The position numbers and the translations under genes were made by a program. Positions 43,660-54,804 of a DNA stretch of 64,000 bases are shown in pieces. The notes beneath the pieces were generated by a model. That model saw nothing but the letters and a program-made list of their open reading frames with translations, searched no databases and was not told the origin of the DNA. This DNA comes from Botryosphaeria dothidea (Eukaryota > Ascomycota > Dothideomycetes > Botryosphaeriales > Botryosphaeriaceae). The stretch is from the NCBI GenBank assembly GCA_011503125.2, contig WWBZ02000082.1:3038001-3102000 (forward strand), in the 5' to 3' direction. Position 1 is the first letter of the stretch. Each line of letters starts with the position of its first letter.

Positions 43660-46600
43660 GACGGAGGATCCTGCGGAAGGAGTAGGAGGAAGGTGCAGTG
43701 TCGACCAGGCGTTCGCCGGGAAGCTGGATGCAAAGGAATGGCGTGAAGCGGAATGGAAGAAAGTGGGGTCCTTTTTGAGAGAGCGGAAGTCAAGGAGAGT
43801 GAGAGAGCACAGCGGATCGACCGCGTGAGCAGAAAGCAGAACAGTCGAGGCAAGCCTCTTGAGGAAGCAACAGGAAGAAGAAGCTAGTGGAGGGTGCGCA
43901 AGGGCGAGAGATGACGCACGCCAGAAAGAGGAAAGAGGCAGGGCGAGGCTCCGCTATTAAACTTTGGCTGCAACGCAATTCTCGCGTCCCCAGATCTGCG
44001 GGATCGGCTGGCGAGGTGACGCTGCGCCGGGAGAGGCAGAAAATAAGAGCAAGAAATTCAAGTGTCCTGTTCCTGGGATGCTCGTAAGCGGGCGGCAAGC
44101 GGGACTTGACGGGGATGTCGATGGCGGCTCGGGCAGCCTCCGTGTTTCACGCTGCCCACGACCAGGCCGCCGACCACCAGTGCCTTCGCTCTTCGGCCAG
44201 ACAGCCCCGCCGCCGCCGTGGTACAAGACTGTCATGGAGGCTGCGAAAGGCGCCGCGCCGGGCAACACGCGCCTCGGCCAGCGGGCAGCAGCCCTCGCAA
44301 TCCAACCAACGCCCCGCCGCCGCACCCTTCCCCGTCACCGTCAAACATCCCGCCGCCTATAAACCCCCGCCGCCAACGTTCCGTTTCTCGCGTTTCTCCC
44401 GCAAGGGCCCCGTTGCCTCTCCGCTGTCTCGTTTTGCATTATCTAGCCTGCGCTTCCTGACCGAAATACCTGACGCATTCCCGTCCAAAATACGAGGCCT
44501 CCCTTCTGTCCAGGCCAGCCGCCTCGTGCGCGCGAGACAAAACCTCAATGCCGCCACCTCCTGCCCATTCCTGTCCGTGCAGCCCGCCGCCGCCCAATCC
44601 AGCAGCGACACCCGGCGGGACATGACGAAAACAAGCAAACAAAACGACCCGCCCAAACGCCCTCCCCTCGCTCCCGGTTTCAGAATCGAGCGCGCTTCCT
44701 CCGCTTACGGCGCAGAGTCGGAGGCCCTTTTAGCCTGCAGCTGCCGCCCACTCGTGATTTCTGCTCGTCATTCGCAATCGTGTGCCGTCCCGCGAGGCCT
44801 GGACCGCAGAGCAGGTGTAACGAACGTAGTGATAATATCACTCCAGGACCGCCGCTAGCACAAACGCCATCCTCCCCCCCCGCTCCCCAAATAATGTGCA
44901 ATGTGTGAAATTAAGCTTTCGTCTTAGCTCACGCGTCAAACCGCGGCGTCATCCCCGCCCTGCCGCGTGCCGAATCGGTCAATTAACTCAGAATGAAAGG
45001 GCGTGGATAGAACCTTGTCTCATGTATGAGGGGCCAGCCAGCCAAACCAATGACGTTACGGGAAAGAACAAAAAGGGACCTCGTCGCCACCACCACCACC
45101 ACCACCACCACTAAATCCCTGTTGAGCAAGTACGGGCAGCCTCGCTTCAAAAGATCCAGCCAGCGCGGGAAACGGGCGCCGTTGAAACCAGCGAGAGCAG
45201 TACCGCGCATACACCAAATGCGGGGGAGCGGAAGAACCTGGTCGACACCTGCACAAACCACAAAACGCCTTGCTTCTTTTTCTTTTTTTACTCAGGTACA
45301 CCTCATCAGTCAATCAAGCTTTTTGATGACACGTCTTCTTTTTTCCACGACCACCCGCATGATGCAACGTAGATCAACGCACCACAGCTTCCCACGCAAG
45401 GGGTTAATGATAGTGGTGATGGTAAGCGGCGGAAGTAGCTGCATGTACGTACTCGGATCATTCGAGAAATCAAAGCAAACATGAAGCTGTGTTACCGACT
45501 GCCTCTCATCTCAAGTGAACCCCCATCCGTGTGACCCACCCATCAGCTACACCCGCCCGAACCGCAACACGACTCCCAAGAGCATCATCAATCACAGCGT
45601 TGTTTTCAGGGGAGGAGAAGGTATTAAGTATGTACTCGCAGCTCAGCATTCCCTAAGAAGAAGGAAGAGAAAAAAAAAAAAGCTCAACACTAAACTTCTA
45701 TCCGGGGCAAGCAATGCTTTAACTACTTTCAGATCCCTTTCCTTCCATCCACCCTCAAACCGCATGATACAAAAAGGAGAGAAAATACAAGAAAGAGGTT
45801 TGACGGGCAAAAAAGAGAAAGAGAAACCCATCAGTCATCCATCCATCATCGCTCCCATCATCTCATCAGAGAGATACATTTTCCCAAATAACGAGGACCG
45901 TATTTCATCATCGTTTTCCCTTATGTGGTTATGAGAGAGCTCAAGAAAAGATACCGGAACGAACAAGTTAAGAGAGCTTAGGTCAAAAGGGCTTCCCGAT
46001 CTACTTTCCCGTTGTGTCGTCTCTCGTAAGTCAAGCTTCACATAAGACGGCGAGGGAGTAAAAAGGAGGTTGAGATTTGCCCCAATCCCACCAGGTAAGT
46101 CTGAGTAAAGTATGGAAGGGAACATTTCTCCGCGCTATGAGAGAGGTCATGAGCAAAGCCAAACCACCATTAAGAAAAAACCGTGCGCAGTTCTTCCTGT
46201 CTGATGATTGAACGCCGGGGAACGGGGTTACACGAATGAGGACTGGGGAATACATGGTTGAAGGGTGTTTTGGGGAATCATAATTCGATGACTAAGGTAG
46301 GTGTGTGTGAAAGTGAAAAGGGTACGGGGAGAAGTGGAGTGATCCGACTCTTTTTTTCCGCCAAATCCTCCTTACATGATCCTGGGGCATACATGACGTC
46401 TTTGGGTGGCGAATGGGGGGGGGGGGGGAGAGATGTGAGGTGCGTGCTTGAAAGTTAGCAAGGGCTTCGGTCGAGTGCTCCGTTGTGTTGGTGTTTCGGG
46501 GTGGGTATGGGTGTCGAATGGGGTACGTCTGCGGGCATGTCGATTGACAACTCGTAAGACGAGATGAGGTGCATGCCAACCGAGAGAGTAGCGGTGCAAA

Positions 46601-46843
46601 AAACCATCTGTCCGGGTTGGATATCATCTGCGTCGTGGTGTGGTCGACGGCAAATGCCGAATCAACCTGAACGACCTTCGAACTCGACTCTTCGCGGACC
46701 TCGGAGTCCCTTTCGGGTTGGGTGAATCTGGACTCGACGAGTTTCGATCCCTCAACCAGTGGATACTCATGATGTTCACTGCTTGCTGTTAGGATGCAAT
46801 AACATGCATGAGATCCTCGATCGGAATTCCTGGTTCAAGCCAT
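43660..46843. other. Long interval upstream of the LPMO gene
   Basis: No gene can be supported. GC-rich part 43900-44850 is open in several frames on both strands without domains. An ACC run lies at 45088-45112, an A-run near 45669-45681 and a G-run at 46416-46427. The 3' end of KAP95 lies at the right edge. Confidence 0.45.
45088..45112. repeat. ACC trinucleotide microsatellite
   Basis: About eight CAC/ACC units within a gene-free stretch. Confidence 0.85.
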
Positions 46844-49800
46844 TCAAGCCATTTGACCGGAGGCACCACCTGCAGAGTATAAACATCAGTATATCGTCGA
46901 GCATATGGCAAATTAAATGGCAATTAATATGTTAAGAAAGGCGGGTCGGAAGGCCAGTCATAGCTTGGATGGATCATGTCTGTAATGCCTGACGTACCAA
47001 TTTGGCGCTTGATTTGCTCGCGAGCCCAGCGGGCCGTGTCAATCGTGCGAGGGGAGAAGTCCTTGTTCGCCTTGGTCTCCCGTGCCATGGCCATGATCCA
47101 CTCCGAGCGGAAAAGCTCAGCAAATTCGCCGTTGGGGAAGGTATCCGCAAGATCACTAGGACAAGTCAGCACGAGTCCATTTCGTGCTCGATTTGATGCA
47201 TACCCAATCACACCCATGGAAGAGCGCATCAGTGCCTCGGTGCGGTTGGCATCAGTGTGGATGGTGTGCAGGAGAGAGAAGATGGCCTCAACGTAGGGAA
47301 CGAGCAGGCTCTCTGCGCAGCGTTAGCAACTTGTACGAGTTAAGAGAACATGGTGAAAACATACGCTTGGCACCGGCCTGCATGGCCATAATGGCACCAT
47401 CCCAAGCATCCATAATACCCTCACGAAGCGAAACAATGTAGTCGAGCATTTCGAAAGAGGTATCCTGGTTGAAGTTGACTTGAGAAGCCTGAATCAGAAC
47501 CTGAGCAACGACGGAGAGATAAGTCTCGAAGTGGCCGCCAATAGCATGAGCAATATCGCCAAAGCATTGCAAGATAGCCGGCTTGAACTGGTTGCCAAGG
47601 GTGGGGCTCCTCAGGTTGTTAAGGAGGTAGTTCATGAAGGCATCGCAGAAAGGCTGAACCTTATCGTTGAGCGAGCGGGTAACGTCGCTGACAAGACCAA
47701 TGGCCATGGAGCAGATAGCGGGCTCCTCCTGGTTGCCAAGAGCGTTGTACAGGTAAGGTGCGAAAGCCTCCATGTACTTCAGGAAGTCGTCCTCCAGTGC
47801 GTTGGCAAGAGAGCCGATGGCGGCCAGAACTGCATCAGGAACACTAGACTTGCCACCGGAGACCGAAAGCAGCTGCAGAAGGACCTGCATGATGCGATCA
47901 GCCTGGGGCTTGATCTCAATCTCTAGTCTTTGAACAATCGCCTGCGAGCAACGTCAGTTGATTTTGCCATGTGAACCGGATAGGAATACTTACCATGACG
48001 ACGCTAGTCAAGCTGGTCTGCATCTCCTCAAGAGTCATCTTGTCCTCAATGCTCACAACCTGGGACTGCATGGGGACAGTCTTCTCCAGGCGCTCCAAGA
48101 TCACGTTCGATAGGTGGCCGACCATGCCAAGGCTGTCGTTGGCCGAGTTCATGACGAAAGAGTTGAGAACCTCGTAGGCAGCAGTCCTCAGTTGGTTGTC
48201 GGCATCGGCTCTGGATGTGAAAGTCAGTATTTGCGTCATGAAGTTCACTTTATAGGCAACAGACCTCTCAGTGACCTGCAGAAGATGGGTCACGCTAGCT
48301 TGGAAGTGCGGGGACAGAGCGTTGGTCTGGCAGCCAGGAGCGCCAGCGAAGCGGTCCGCGAGGTTCATGAGAGCCCAACAGCAGGAAGAAGCCATCTTGG
48401 GGTGGCTGGCAAGTCCGGCGAAGAGAGAGGAAATGAGGGGCTGCAGATGAGTTGCGGCATCGATCGATTCCGCGCAGGTCTCGCAGATACGGCCAAGAGC
48501 GTAGGCGGTGGAATCCCTGACCTGAATGACCGGGTCCTCCATCATACCAATGAGAACAGGCAGGGCCTGCTTGACCAGAGGATCCAGCATCTTCTCCTCA
48601 GGACCCTCCATGATAGCACCGAAGGCAGAAACCGCCGCATCACGGTTGTGCCAGTCTTCAGAACGAAGGTTCTTCTCCACAAAGGTAAGAACCGGGGGAA
48701 CAACTGCGCTGCCAACGGTCTGGGCCCAAAGTTGCAGACACTGGTAGGCGGCGCGGGAGACGTTGTACTCGTCGTCGGCAGCATCCTCATCCTGCTTGGA
48801 GAGCAGCTCGAGAAGCACCGGCACGACCTCCTGGGTTGCGACACGGGCGAAGTTGAAGTACTCACGGAGCTCGGTCGACCCCTCTGCGTTTGCCTGACGT
48901 CAAATTAGCACCATACGTCCCCCCTCAAAAATTTTTCTCGTGACTCACCTGAGCGTTGTCGTCCTCAATCGAGATCTCCTCCTCGCAGACGGTGCACCAG
49001 AACTCAATTGCAAGCTTGGCAACATCCTCCTCCTCGCTCTTCATGCCTTGGATGGTGAGACCAAACAGCGCCTTCTCCATGTAGAAGCTCATCTTGTCGT
49101 AGTACAGGCCCATAATCCTGTTCAAGCAGCCGTATGCGCCCTGCTGGATACGGGTGTCGTCTGCCTGGGTGGCCTCGCAGATGACCTGCATGATATAGTT
49201 CCGCTCGCCCTCATTCTCAAAGTTGGTGCGCACAAACTCGAGCGAGTCGCTGAGAGCCGAAATGGCAGCGTTCCGCACGTCGGGGTTGGTCTCCTCCTTG
49301 CGCGCGCCCTGGACGACAGCGGTAAGAATGGCGTTGGAGTGGTGCGCCAGGCTCTCGCGGAGCTCGGCGTCCTCAGTGTCGCAGATAAAACCGATCGTCG
49401 TCAACGATGCCTGCTTCTGGTGATCCACACCCTTGCCGACGTTGTCCACCAGGGCGGGCATCAGCTCCGGCCACATGTTTTGGGGAATCTCGATAGCGGC
49501 GATAGCGGCAATGAACTGGGCAGCCGAGTTTCCAGCGCGGCCATCGCTGGATGCAAGGGTCTGCAGAGCCAAGTTCTTCACGGTCGTCCGGATCTGCTCA
49601 GGCTGGCTGACCCATCGTGCCTGCACCTCCCGTAACCTGGTGTACTCGCGCGCGGAAAAGGAGTTTTTGAGGGCTAGAGCGGCGGCCGTCCGGATGTGAG
49701 GTTGCGCCTGCTCGTTGGCGAGTTCTGTAGCGAGGGTGGTGAGGTAGCCAGACTGCGGGGTTCGAGGTCAGCAAAATTGCACTTCCAAGACGGGGTCTGG

Positions 49801-49995
49801 GGCCCGGGGGAGGGCCCGGTGGGCGGAGACGTACGAAATCGGCCTCGGCGGCCTGGGTGAGCTGCCTGCTCGGCATTGGTACGGATCGTAGCGTCTGTTC
49901 TCGGTGGTTAGCGGGCGGTGGTCTGGGCGGAGGCTCTGCAGACAATGCGGCGTACCTGGAGACAGGGTCCCCTCGAGCACCTGGTTGACGTCCAT
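46844..49995 (-). CDS. KAP95: Importin subunit beta-1 (karyopherin beta)
   Basis: Carries importin-alpha/NLS cargo through the nuclear pore and releases it on RanGTP. HEAT-repeat protein. Exons: 49956-49995, 49835-49894, 48949-49752, 48265-48893, 47994-48210, 47365-47941, 47204-47312, 46998-47155 and probably 46844-46869; 872 aa after correcting one base. The N-terminus is MDVNQVLEGTLSP and then DATIRTNAEQ...LTQAAEADF|SGYLTTLATELANEQAQPHI. One G too many in CAGGCAG (49865-49866) breaks exon 2, and removing it restores the family sequence and all later phases. HEAT repeats run throughout, with the acidic loop region DEDAADDEYN. Intron 4 (48211-48264) is 54 bases, stop-free and in frame. The end is either RQIGGASGQMA with the last intron, or read-through to TAA at 46924 (888 aa). 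Confidence 0.93.
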
Positions 49996-50650
49996 GTTGG
50001 GGCGCTTCGATTAGGCCTGGGCGGAAGCGTGGGGACTGAGGTGTGGAAAGTGTGCTGGGCGGCGTTCGAGCCTACAGTGGCTTGGGGTTGTTGTCGGTGG
50101 TTTGGGCGTCGTTGCGTAGATGTGAGCAAGCGAAATCAAAACACGTGAAAGGTTGACTTGTTGCGCTTCGGCAGCAGGCGAGCCCGCACGGGAAGAGAGA
50201 GAGAGGATTCGGACAAAGAAAAGAGCTCGTAGGAGGACGGCGTGCAGGTCGGCGGCCGCGCAAACGCGAGGGAGAGCAGAAGCAGGTGGAATGGGTTGTT
50301 GTGTCTGGCAGGCGCCGTCGAGAAGCAAATCATGCATCGTTAGAGGGGCAACGATCCGCGCCGAAGAAAGTCCCGCTCGTCATTTTGGCCCTGCGCGCCG
50401 CACCGCGACAGCAAGCAGCCCTTATTCACTCGCTGCTGCCCGAGCGCGAGCCCGGCGTGCGCTTGTCTGCGCCTGCGGCTCTGTGCGCCCGGGCGCGGGG
50501 GCGGGGCGCTGCGCTATATGTATACACTCCTGCCCTGCGGCTCCAAACGTCGATGTGCATGAGGCTTCCCCGCGCCTCCAGCCTGTACCTGTGCCCTCCC
50601 CACCAGCCAAAGCCCAACCGCCCACGCACACGTATCTATCTCTACAGCTA
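49996..50650. other. Intergenic: KAP95 promoter and PP2C 3' end
   Basis: No gene supported. GC-rich, with open plus-strand frames that are low in protein character. Contains the KAP95 leader (AATCGAAGCGCCCCAAC on the minus strand). Confidence 0.4.
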
Positions 50651-52459
50651 TTATCTCCGTCCGCTGCGTGGATCCTCCGCTTCTTGCCTCCTCCAGTCGC
50701 GCAGCTCTTTGGTGCCAAGGCTGCCAAGTCCTCCCTCACTTCGTCGCTCCCATCCTCCCAGACGCACCACCAGTGCCGTTGCATTGTCCCCGTCCCGCGA
50801 CACCTCGGTCGCGAAGCTCACCAGATCGCGTGCTCCCTGCTCCGGCGTCCGCGCCTCCTTGACAATGTCCACAATCTCCTGGTCGCTGAGCGTCCCCGAT
50901 ACCCCGTCTGAGATCATCACCATGAACGAGTACTCTGCAGGCGCAAGCTCGATCCGCCGGATCTCGGGCTCGGCCGAGACACCCACCCGCTTCGAAGCCA
51001 TGTCGCCGAAGGCACGCGTGTTGGCAAGCCCTGAGATGCGTTCTTCTCCAAACGAGTCCGTGGCGAACATTGCCGCGTACCGCCGTAGCCGTTCCGCTTC
51101 CGACGGCAGTGATGGATGATGATTCGATGTCAGTGGCACGGGCTGCCCCGTTGCTGTATCGCATAGCATGATGCGCGTGTCTCCCACGTGCGCCGTGACG
51201 ATGGTCGATGCGGACCCGGGATTCCAGAATGGAGCTGGGGTGGGGGTGGACAGCAGAGCAACGCTGCACGTGCTGCCGCCCTTGAAACGCCGTGGCCCAC
51301 CGATCCTCTTGCCAGCGTGGGACGGACGGTCGAGGATGTCTTCGTCGTTGATGGCGCGATCTGCTAACACTGCATCCTCGTCTGCCTTGTTGACCTGCGC
51401 GGAGACAAAGTCGAAGTCAGCCTTCAGGAAGGCATACGTGAGGACCGTTTCTATCCCGACTCCCTCTTTGACGTCTTCCGAGATATTTGTATGTTGTATT
51501 TGGCGGCGCTGGACGACTTCTTTCTCCAGCGTGTGACCCTTGCCGCCGGCAGATGTGGAGAAGAAGTCTGGCTTGAAGCGTTTGAAATAACCCCCGACTA
51601 GCTCGCGCCAGGATACTACCATTTCACGCTCGAGCTCTTCCGCCTTCCGCACGTTTTCGGACTGCTTCACTGGATCGGCGCCGTCTGGAGGCGGGGTTTG
51701 GTCATTTCTCCCGCTCGGTGCCGTCTCGCCGTTCGAAGCATCGGGTATTTTCGCGGGCTCGGTGCCTGGAGGCGTGTGTGTTTCGATCGCTTTGAGGCTT
51801 TCGCGGGCGTTAGAGGGTGCGTTGCTGCCTTCCGATGGCTCGGGATCGCTGAGACTGCTCTTCTGTGGGAGACTGCTTTTGAGCTCGAACTTGCGGGTGC
51901 TTTCTTCCAGGTACTGGTGCAGCTGCTCTCTCAGGAAGTCGCTGCACTCGTTGCCGCCGTGGCCGTCGAAAACCGCGAAATAGAAGACTTGCGGGTCGCC
52001 GTTAGCGGTTTCGGCCGGCGTGTTTTCACCGTACTTGGACTTGCTGCTGCGCGTCAACGAGATGGGCTGCCGCTTGGCGAAGGCAGGGATCTCGATGGTG
52101 CCGGCCTGGAATGCATCTTCATTGTAGGGGCGCTGGCCTCGCGACACCGAGACGCCGAAGTGGTGTTTGGCGCTGCGCAGGGGGATGCGCACGACGGTGA
52201 GATCGCGGGTGCCTTGGTAGGGCGGAGCAGCTGCGGGCGACCTGCTGCCGTCTTTCTGGGTGTGTGGAATTGATTTGTCGCGGGGCAGTTTGTGGCCAGG
52301 GCCGGCGGACGAGCGCTGGTCGGGATGCAGCGAGGACGAGGGTAGATGGGTGACGAAGTAGTCGTGGAACCAGCGAGGGTGGATGCGAGGCAGAGAGCGA
52401 GGGTTCAGGATAGAGGGCCTGGCGGCGGCTCTAACGAGGCGGGTTGACGGTGTGCACAT
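50651..52459 (-). CDS. PTC6: Mitochondrial PP2C-type protein phosphatase, Ptc6-like
   Basis: Mg/Mn-dependent Ser/Thr phosphatase, likely mitochondrial; yeast Ptc6 takes part in mitophagy and pyruvate dehydrogenase control. A 602-aa intronless frame from ATG 52459. The N-terminus (MCTPSTRLVRAAARPSILNP RSLPR) is Arg-rich and acid-free like a presequence. PP2C motifs in order: RPYNEDAFQAG; FYFAVFDGHGGNECSDFL with the metal-binding DGHGG; GGSTCSVALL; TAHVGDTRIMLCD; NHHPSLPSEAERLR; ANTRAFGDMASKRVG; MVMISDGVSGTLSDQE; and DGDNATALVVRLGGW. All metal aspartates are present. An insertion of about 90 residues, Ser/Pro/Glu-rich and likely disordered, sits between the second and third motifs. The choice of Ptc6 over Ptc5 rests on IEIPAFAKR and the overall layout. 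Confidence 0.87.
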   Translation of the reverse strand: MCTPSTRLVRAAARPSILNPRSLPRIHPRWFHDYFVTHLPSSSLHPDQRSSAGPGHKLPRDKSIPHTQKDGSRSPAAAPPYQGTRDLTVVRIPLRSAKHHFGVSVSRGQRPYNEDAFQAGTIEIPAFAKRQPISLTRSSKSKYGENTPAETANGDPQVFYFAVFDGHGGNECSDFLREQLHQYLEESTRKFELKSSLPQKSSLSDPEPSEGSNAPSNARESLKAIETHTPPGTEPAKIPDASNGETAPSGRNDQTPPPDGADPVKQSENVRKAEELEREMVVSWRELVGGYFKRFKPDFFSTSAGGKGHTLEKEVVQRRQIQHTNISEDVKEGVGIETVLTYAFLKADFDFVSAQVNKADEDAVLADRAINDEDILDRPSHAGKRIGGPRRFKGGSTCSVALLSTPTPAPFWNPGSASTIVTAHVGDTRIMLCDTATGQPVPLTSNHHPSLPSEAERLRRYAAMFATDSFGEERISGLANTRAFGDMASKRVGVSAEPEIRRIELAPAEYSFMVMISDGVSGTLSDQEIVDIVKEARTPEQGARDLVSFATEVSRDGDNATALVVRLGGWERRSEGGLGSLGTKELRDWRRQEAEDPRSGRR

Positions 52460-52935
52460 GCTTTGTGGACGAAGACCGCGAGCTGCATGGTGCCTAGAGG
52501 CGGAGCGCCAGAGGGAGGCTTATCGGAGGCATTCGAGGCGGCTTTTGGAGTGACGATGATGGCGGCGGAGAGACGGAGAAATGCCTGCTTTCGCCCGCAC
52601 TTCTTCCCCCACATCCCCCAGGCCCGCCCGCAACAGCGCCCCTTCCCTCACGCCATCCGCCCGCTAAATTCCCCAGACGGTCGTGGCGGGCCGCTTTCAA
52701 TCATCTCCAGCTCCAGGCACCCTGCCAATCTCTCGAGAGATCAGACCAGACGCATCAGCGCTCCGGAGTCGCCCGACGACACACATTTCGCAATCGAAGT
52801 GCCCCGGATCCGCATCTGCACAATGACGATTGGGCGAGCTTACAGCGACGACACACCATGCTCCTGTCCACCCAATCTTCAAACACAAGCTCTTGCCATC
52901 CTTGCCTCATCTTCTCAGCCTCCAATGCCTTCACA
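52460..52935. other. Promoter side of the PP2C gene
   Basis: Open plus-strand frame from 52463 is antisense to nothing known and lacks domains. The region probably holds divergent promoters for the PP2C gene (minus) and the tentative gene at 52936 (plus). Confidence 0.35.
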
Positions 52936-53308
52936 ATGGCTTTCATTCGTGACGGCGACGGCACCGTGGATCCTGCTGTCGAGTGGACCGCTCCTTCGGT
53001 CATGGGACTGCGCCTCGAACCACCTCCGTCTGATGGTATATCTCCGCACTAGTCAAGTCGTTCAGATGATTTCGTGCAATGAATCGTTCGCATTTCCATA
53101 GATCTGGTCCACTGATATTGCTCCCGTTCACAATTAGAGAGGTGCAGCCGCCGATCGGACCGGGACGGCCATGGGGAGTCGATACATTCATCCGGATGGT
53201 TTTATCACTGGAAACATGCAACACTCGCCTCCTGACGAATGCTTCCACTGCCAATGCGCAAGGTTTTCTCCCCTTCATGTGAACTCTACCCGTTTCCCAT
53301 TGCTTTGA
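52936..53308 (+). CDS. Possible small two-exon protein (low confidence)
   Basis: ATG 52936 has a good context (TCACAATGGC) and starts MAFIRDGDGTVDPAVEWTAP, then SVMGLRLEPPPSD up to a GTATAT donor at 53036. With the acceptor GAGGTGCAG (exon 2 from 53148) the frame continues ADRTGTAMGSRYIHPDGFIT and GNMQHSPPDECFHCQCARFS to TGA at 53308 (about 86 aa). Other acceptors give other endings. Overlapping minus-strand frames are also open, so this may be chance. No family is recognised; a CxxCxC cluster is the only notable feature. Confidence 0.3.
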
Positions 53309-53717
53309 ACGTCTCCTCCATCACCGACATCTCCACTAAGAAGCATCACCATATATAATAAAATCCCGACCTGGCCTCCAAGCTCGGTGCTGTAGCAGTG
53401 CTCAACACCGCGCTGATAAGTTTACGTGTATGTAGAGAGGACATCACGGATTTCCTTAAACGGATTACCCAGAGCCCTCATGCGGTTAATACAGCACGTC
53501 CCAGTATCACAGTCAAGGGAAGGTGCACACGCAATTTTGATAGAAGGGCTTTGATTCCTATATCCGGGAGAACTGTATCCAGAACAGGCCAACCTCCCAA
53601 GGGCCGCAAGAATCCCCACCTCCCCTGCCAGCTCACCCCAGCAGGGGAGACGTGGGAGAGTATTGTAAAAGTACAAAGAGGCAGCCACCACCTCTACCAC
53701 CACCAAGGAGTCACCGC
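53309..53717. other. Interval before the coiled-coil gene 3' end
   Basis: Nothing coding is seen. ATATATAATAAAATC near 53350 may serve as a polyadenylation-type AT element for one of the flanking genes. Confidence 0.35.
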
Positions 53718-54759
53718 CTAGCGGTGCTGGCCGAAGAAGCCCCTTCCAGCGGGGTGGGTGAGCACCTCCGCCTTGAGGAGCTCCTCCGGCACCACGCCAG
53801 CTGGCGTCCAGACCTTGGACACCAGGTGCGGCGTGATGCCCAGCACCACCACGTGCTCCTCCTCCAGACCACCAGCAACAGCGGCCTCACCACCACCAAC
53901 CCTGCCACCAACCGACGCCCTGACGCTCATCGACGCCAACGCAACCCTCGCACCCGCGGCATCAAACGCCAAACCCCAGCTCCTCGCCGGCGCCAGCATG
54001 CCGCGCAGCGCACCAACCACTCCAAACGCCTCCTCGACCAACGCTCCCATCTCCTCCCTCCCGGCATTCCGCTCCGTCGTCGGGATGATCGGCTCGAGCA
54101 AGCCGCACACCTCCCTGACCAGCGCATCCGCCTCCGCCTTGCGCCACTCCGGCACAAGCGCCTCATCGCCAAACACACCCCTCAAGATCTCCGCCCTCTC
54201 CCTCACGATCCCGCCCAACACGCCCGGATCCCTCGCCGGCGCACCGCCCTCGAGCGCCGCCAGCTCCCTGACGCGCGCCAGCGCAGTCCCCCCAACCCAC
54301 TCGAGCACCGCACCCCCCATCAACCGCTCCCAGACCCGCCTGTTCACCCACCCCGCCACCAGCAGCGTCCGGAGCTCCATGCTCGTAAACACCCGCTCCA
54401 GATCGAACTCGCCCACCAGCCCGCCCAGCGCCCGCAGCAGCTCCACCGTCCGCAGCTCCTTGCTCCGCACCGACGTGTGGATCGTGCCGCAGTACAGGTC
54501 CGCCCAGCGCTCGACGCGCGCCAGCACGCGCGCCACGGCCGCGCGCGCGTCGTCCAGGTCGCGCACGTCCGGCAACGAGATGCGCGGACGCGGGGCGCGC
54601 CAGTTGCTCGACGCGAGCGCCTTGGACGAGGAGCGGCGGCTGCCGCGGGACGACGAAGAGGAAGGCGTGGCGCGCAGGTTCTCGGTCGAGCCGGTCGTCG
54701 CTGGGTGCGAGGACGTCAGGGAAAGCATGCTGGACGGGCGGGAGAGCGTGCCGTGGAAA

Positions 54760-54804
<45 letters not shown>

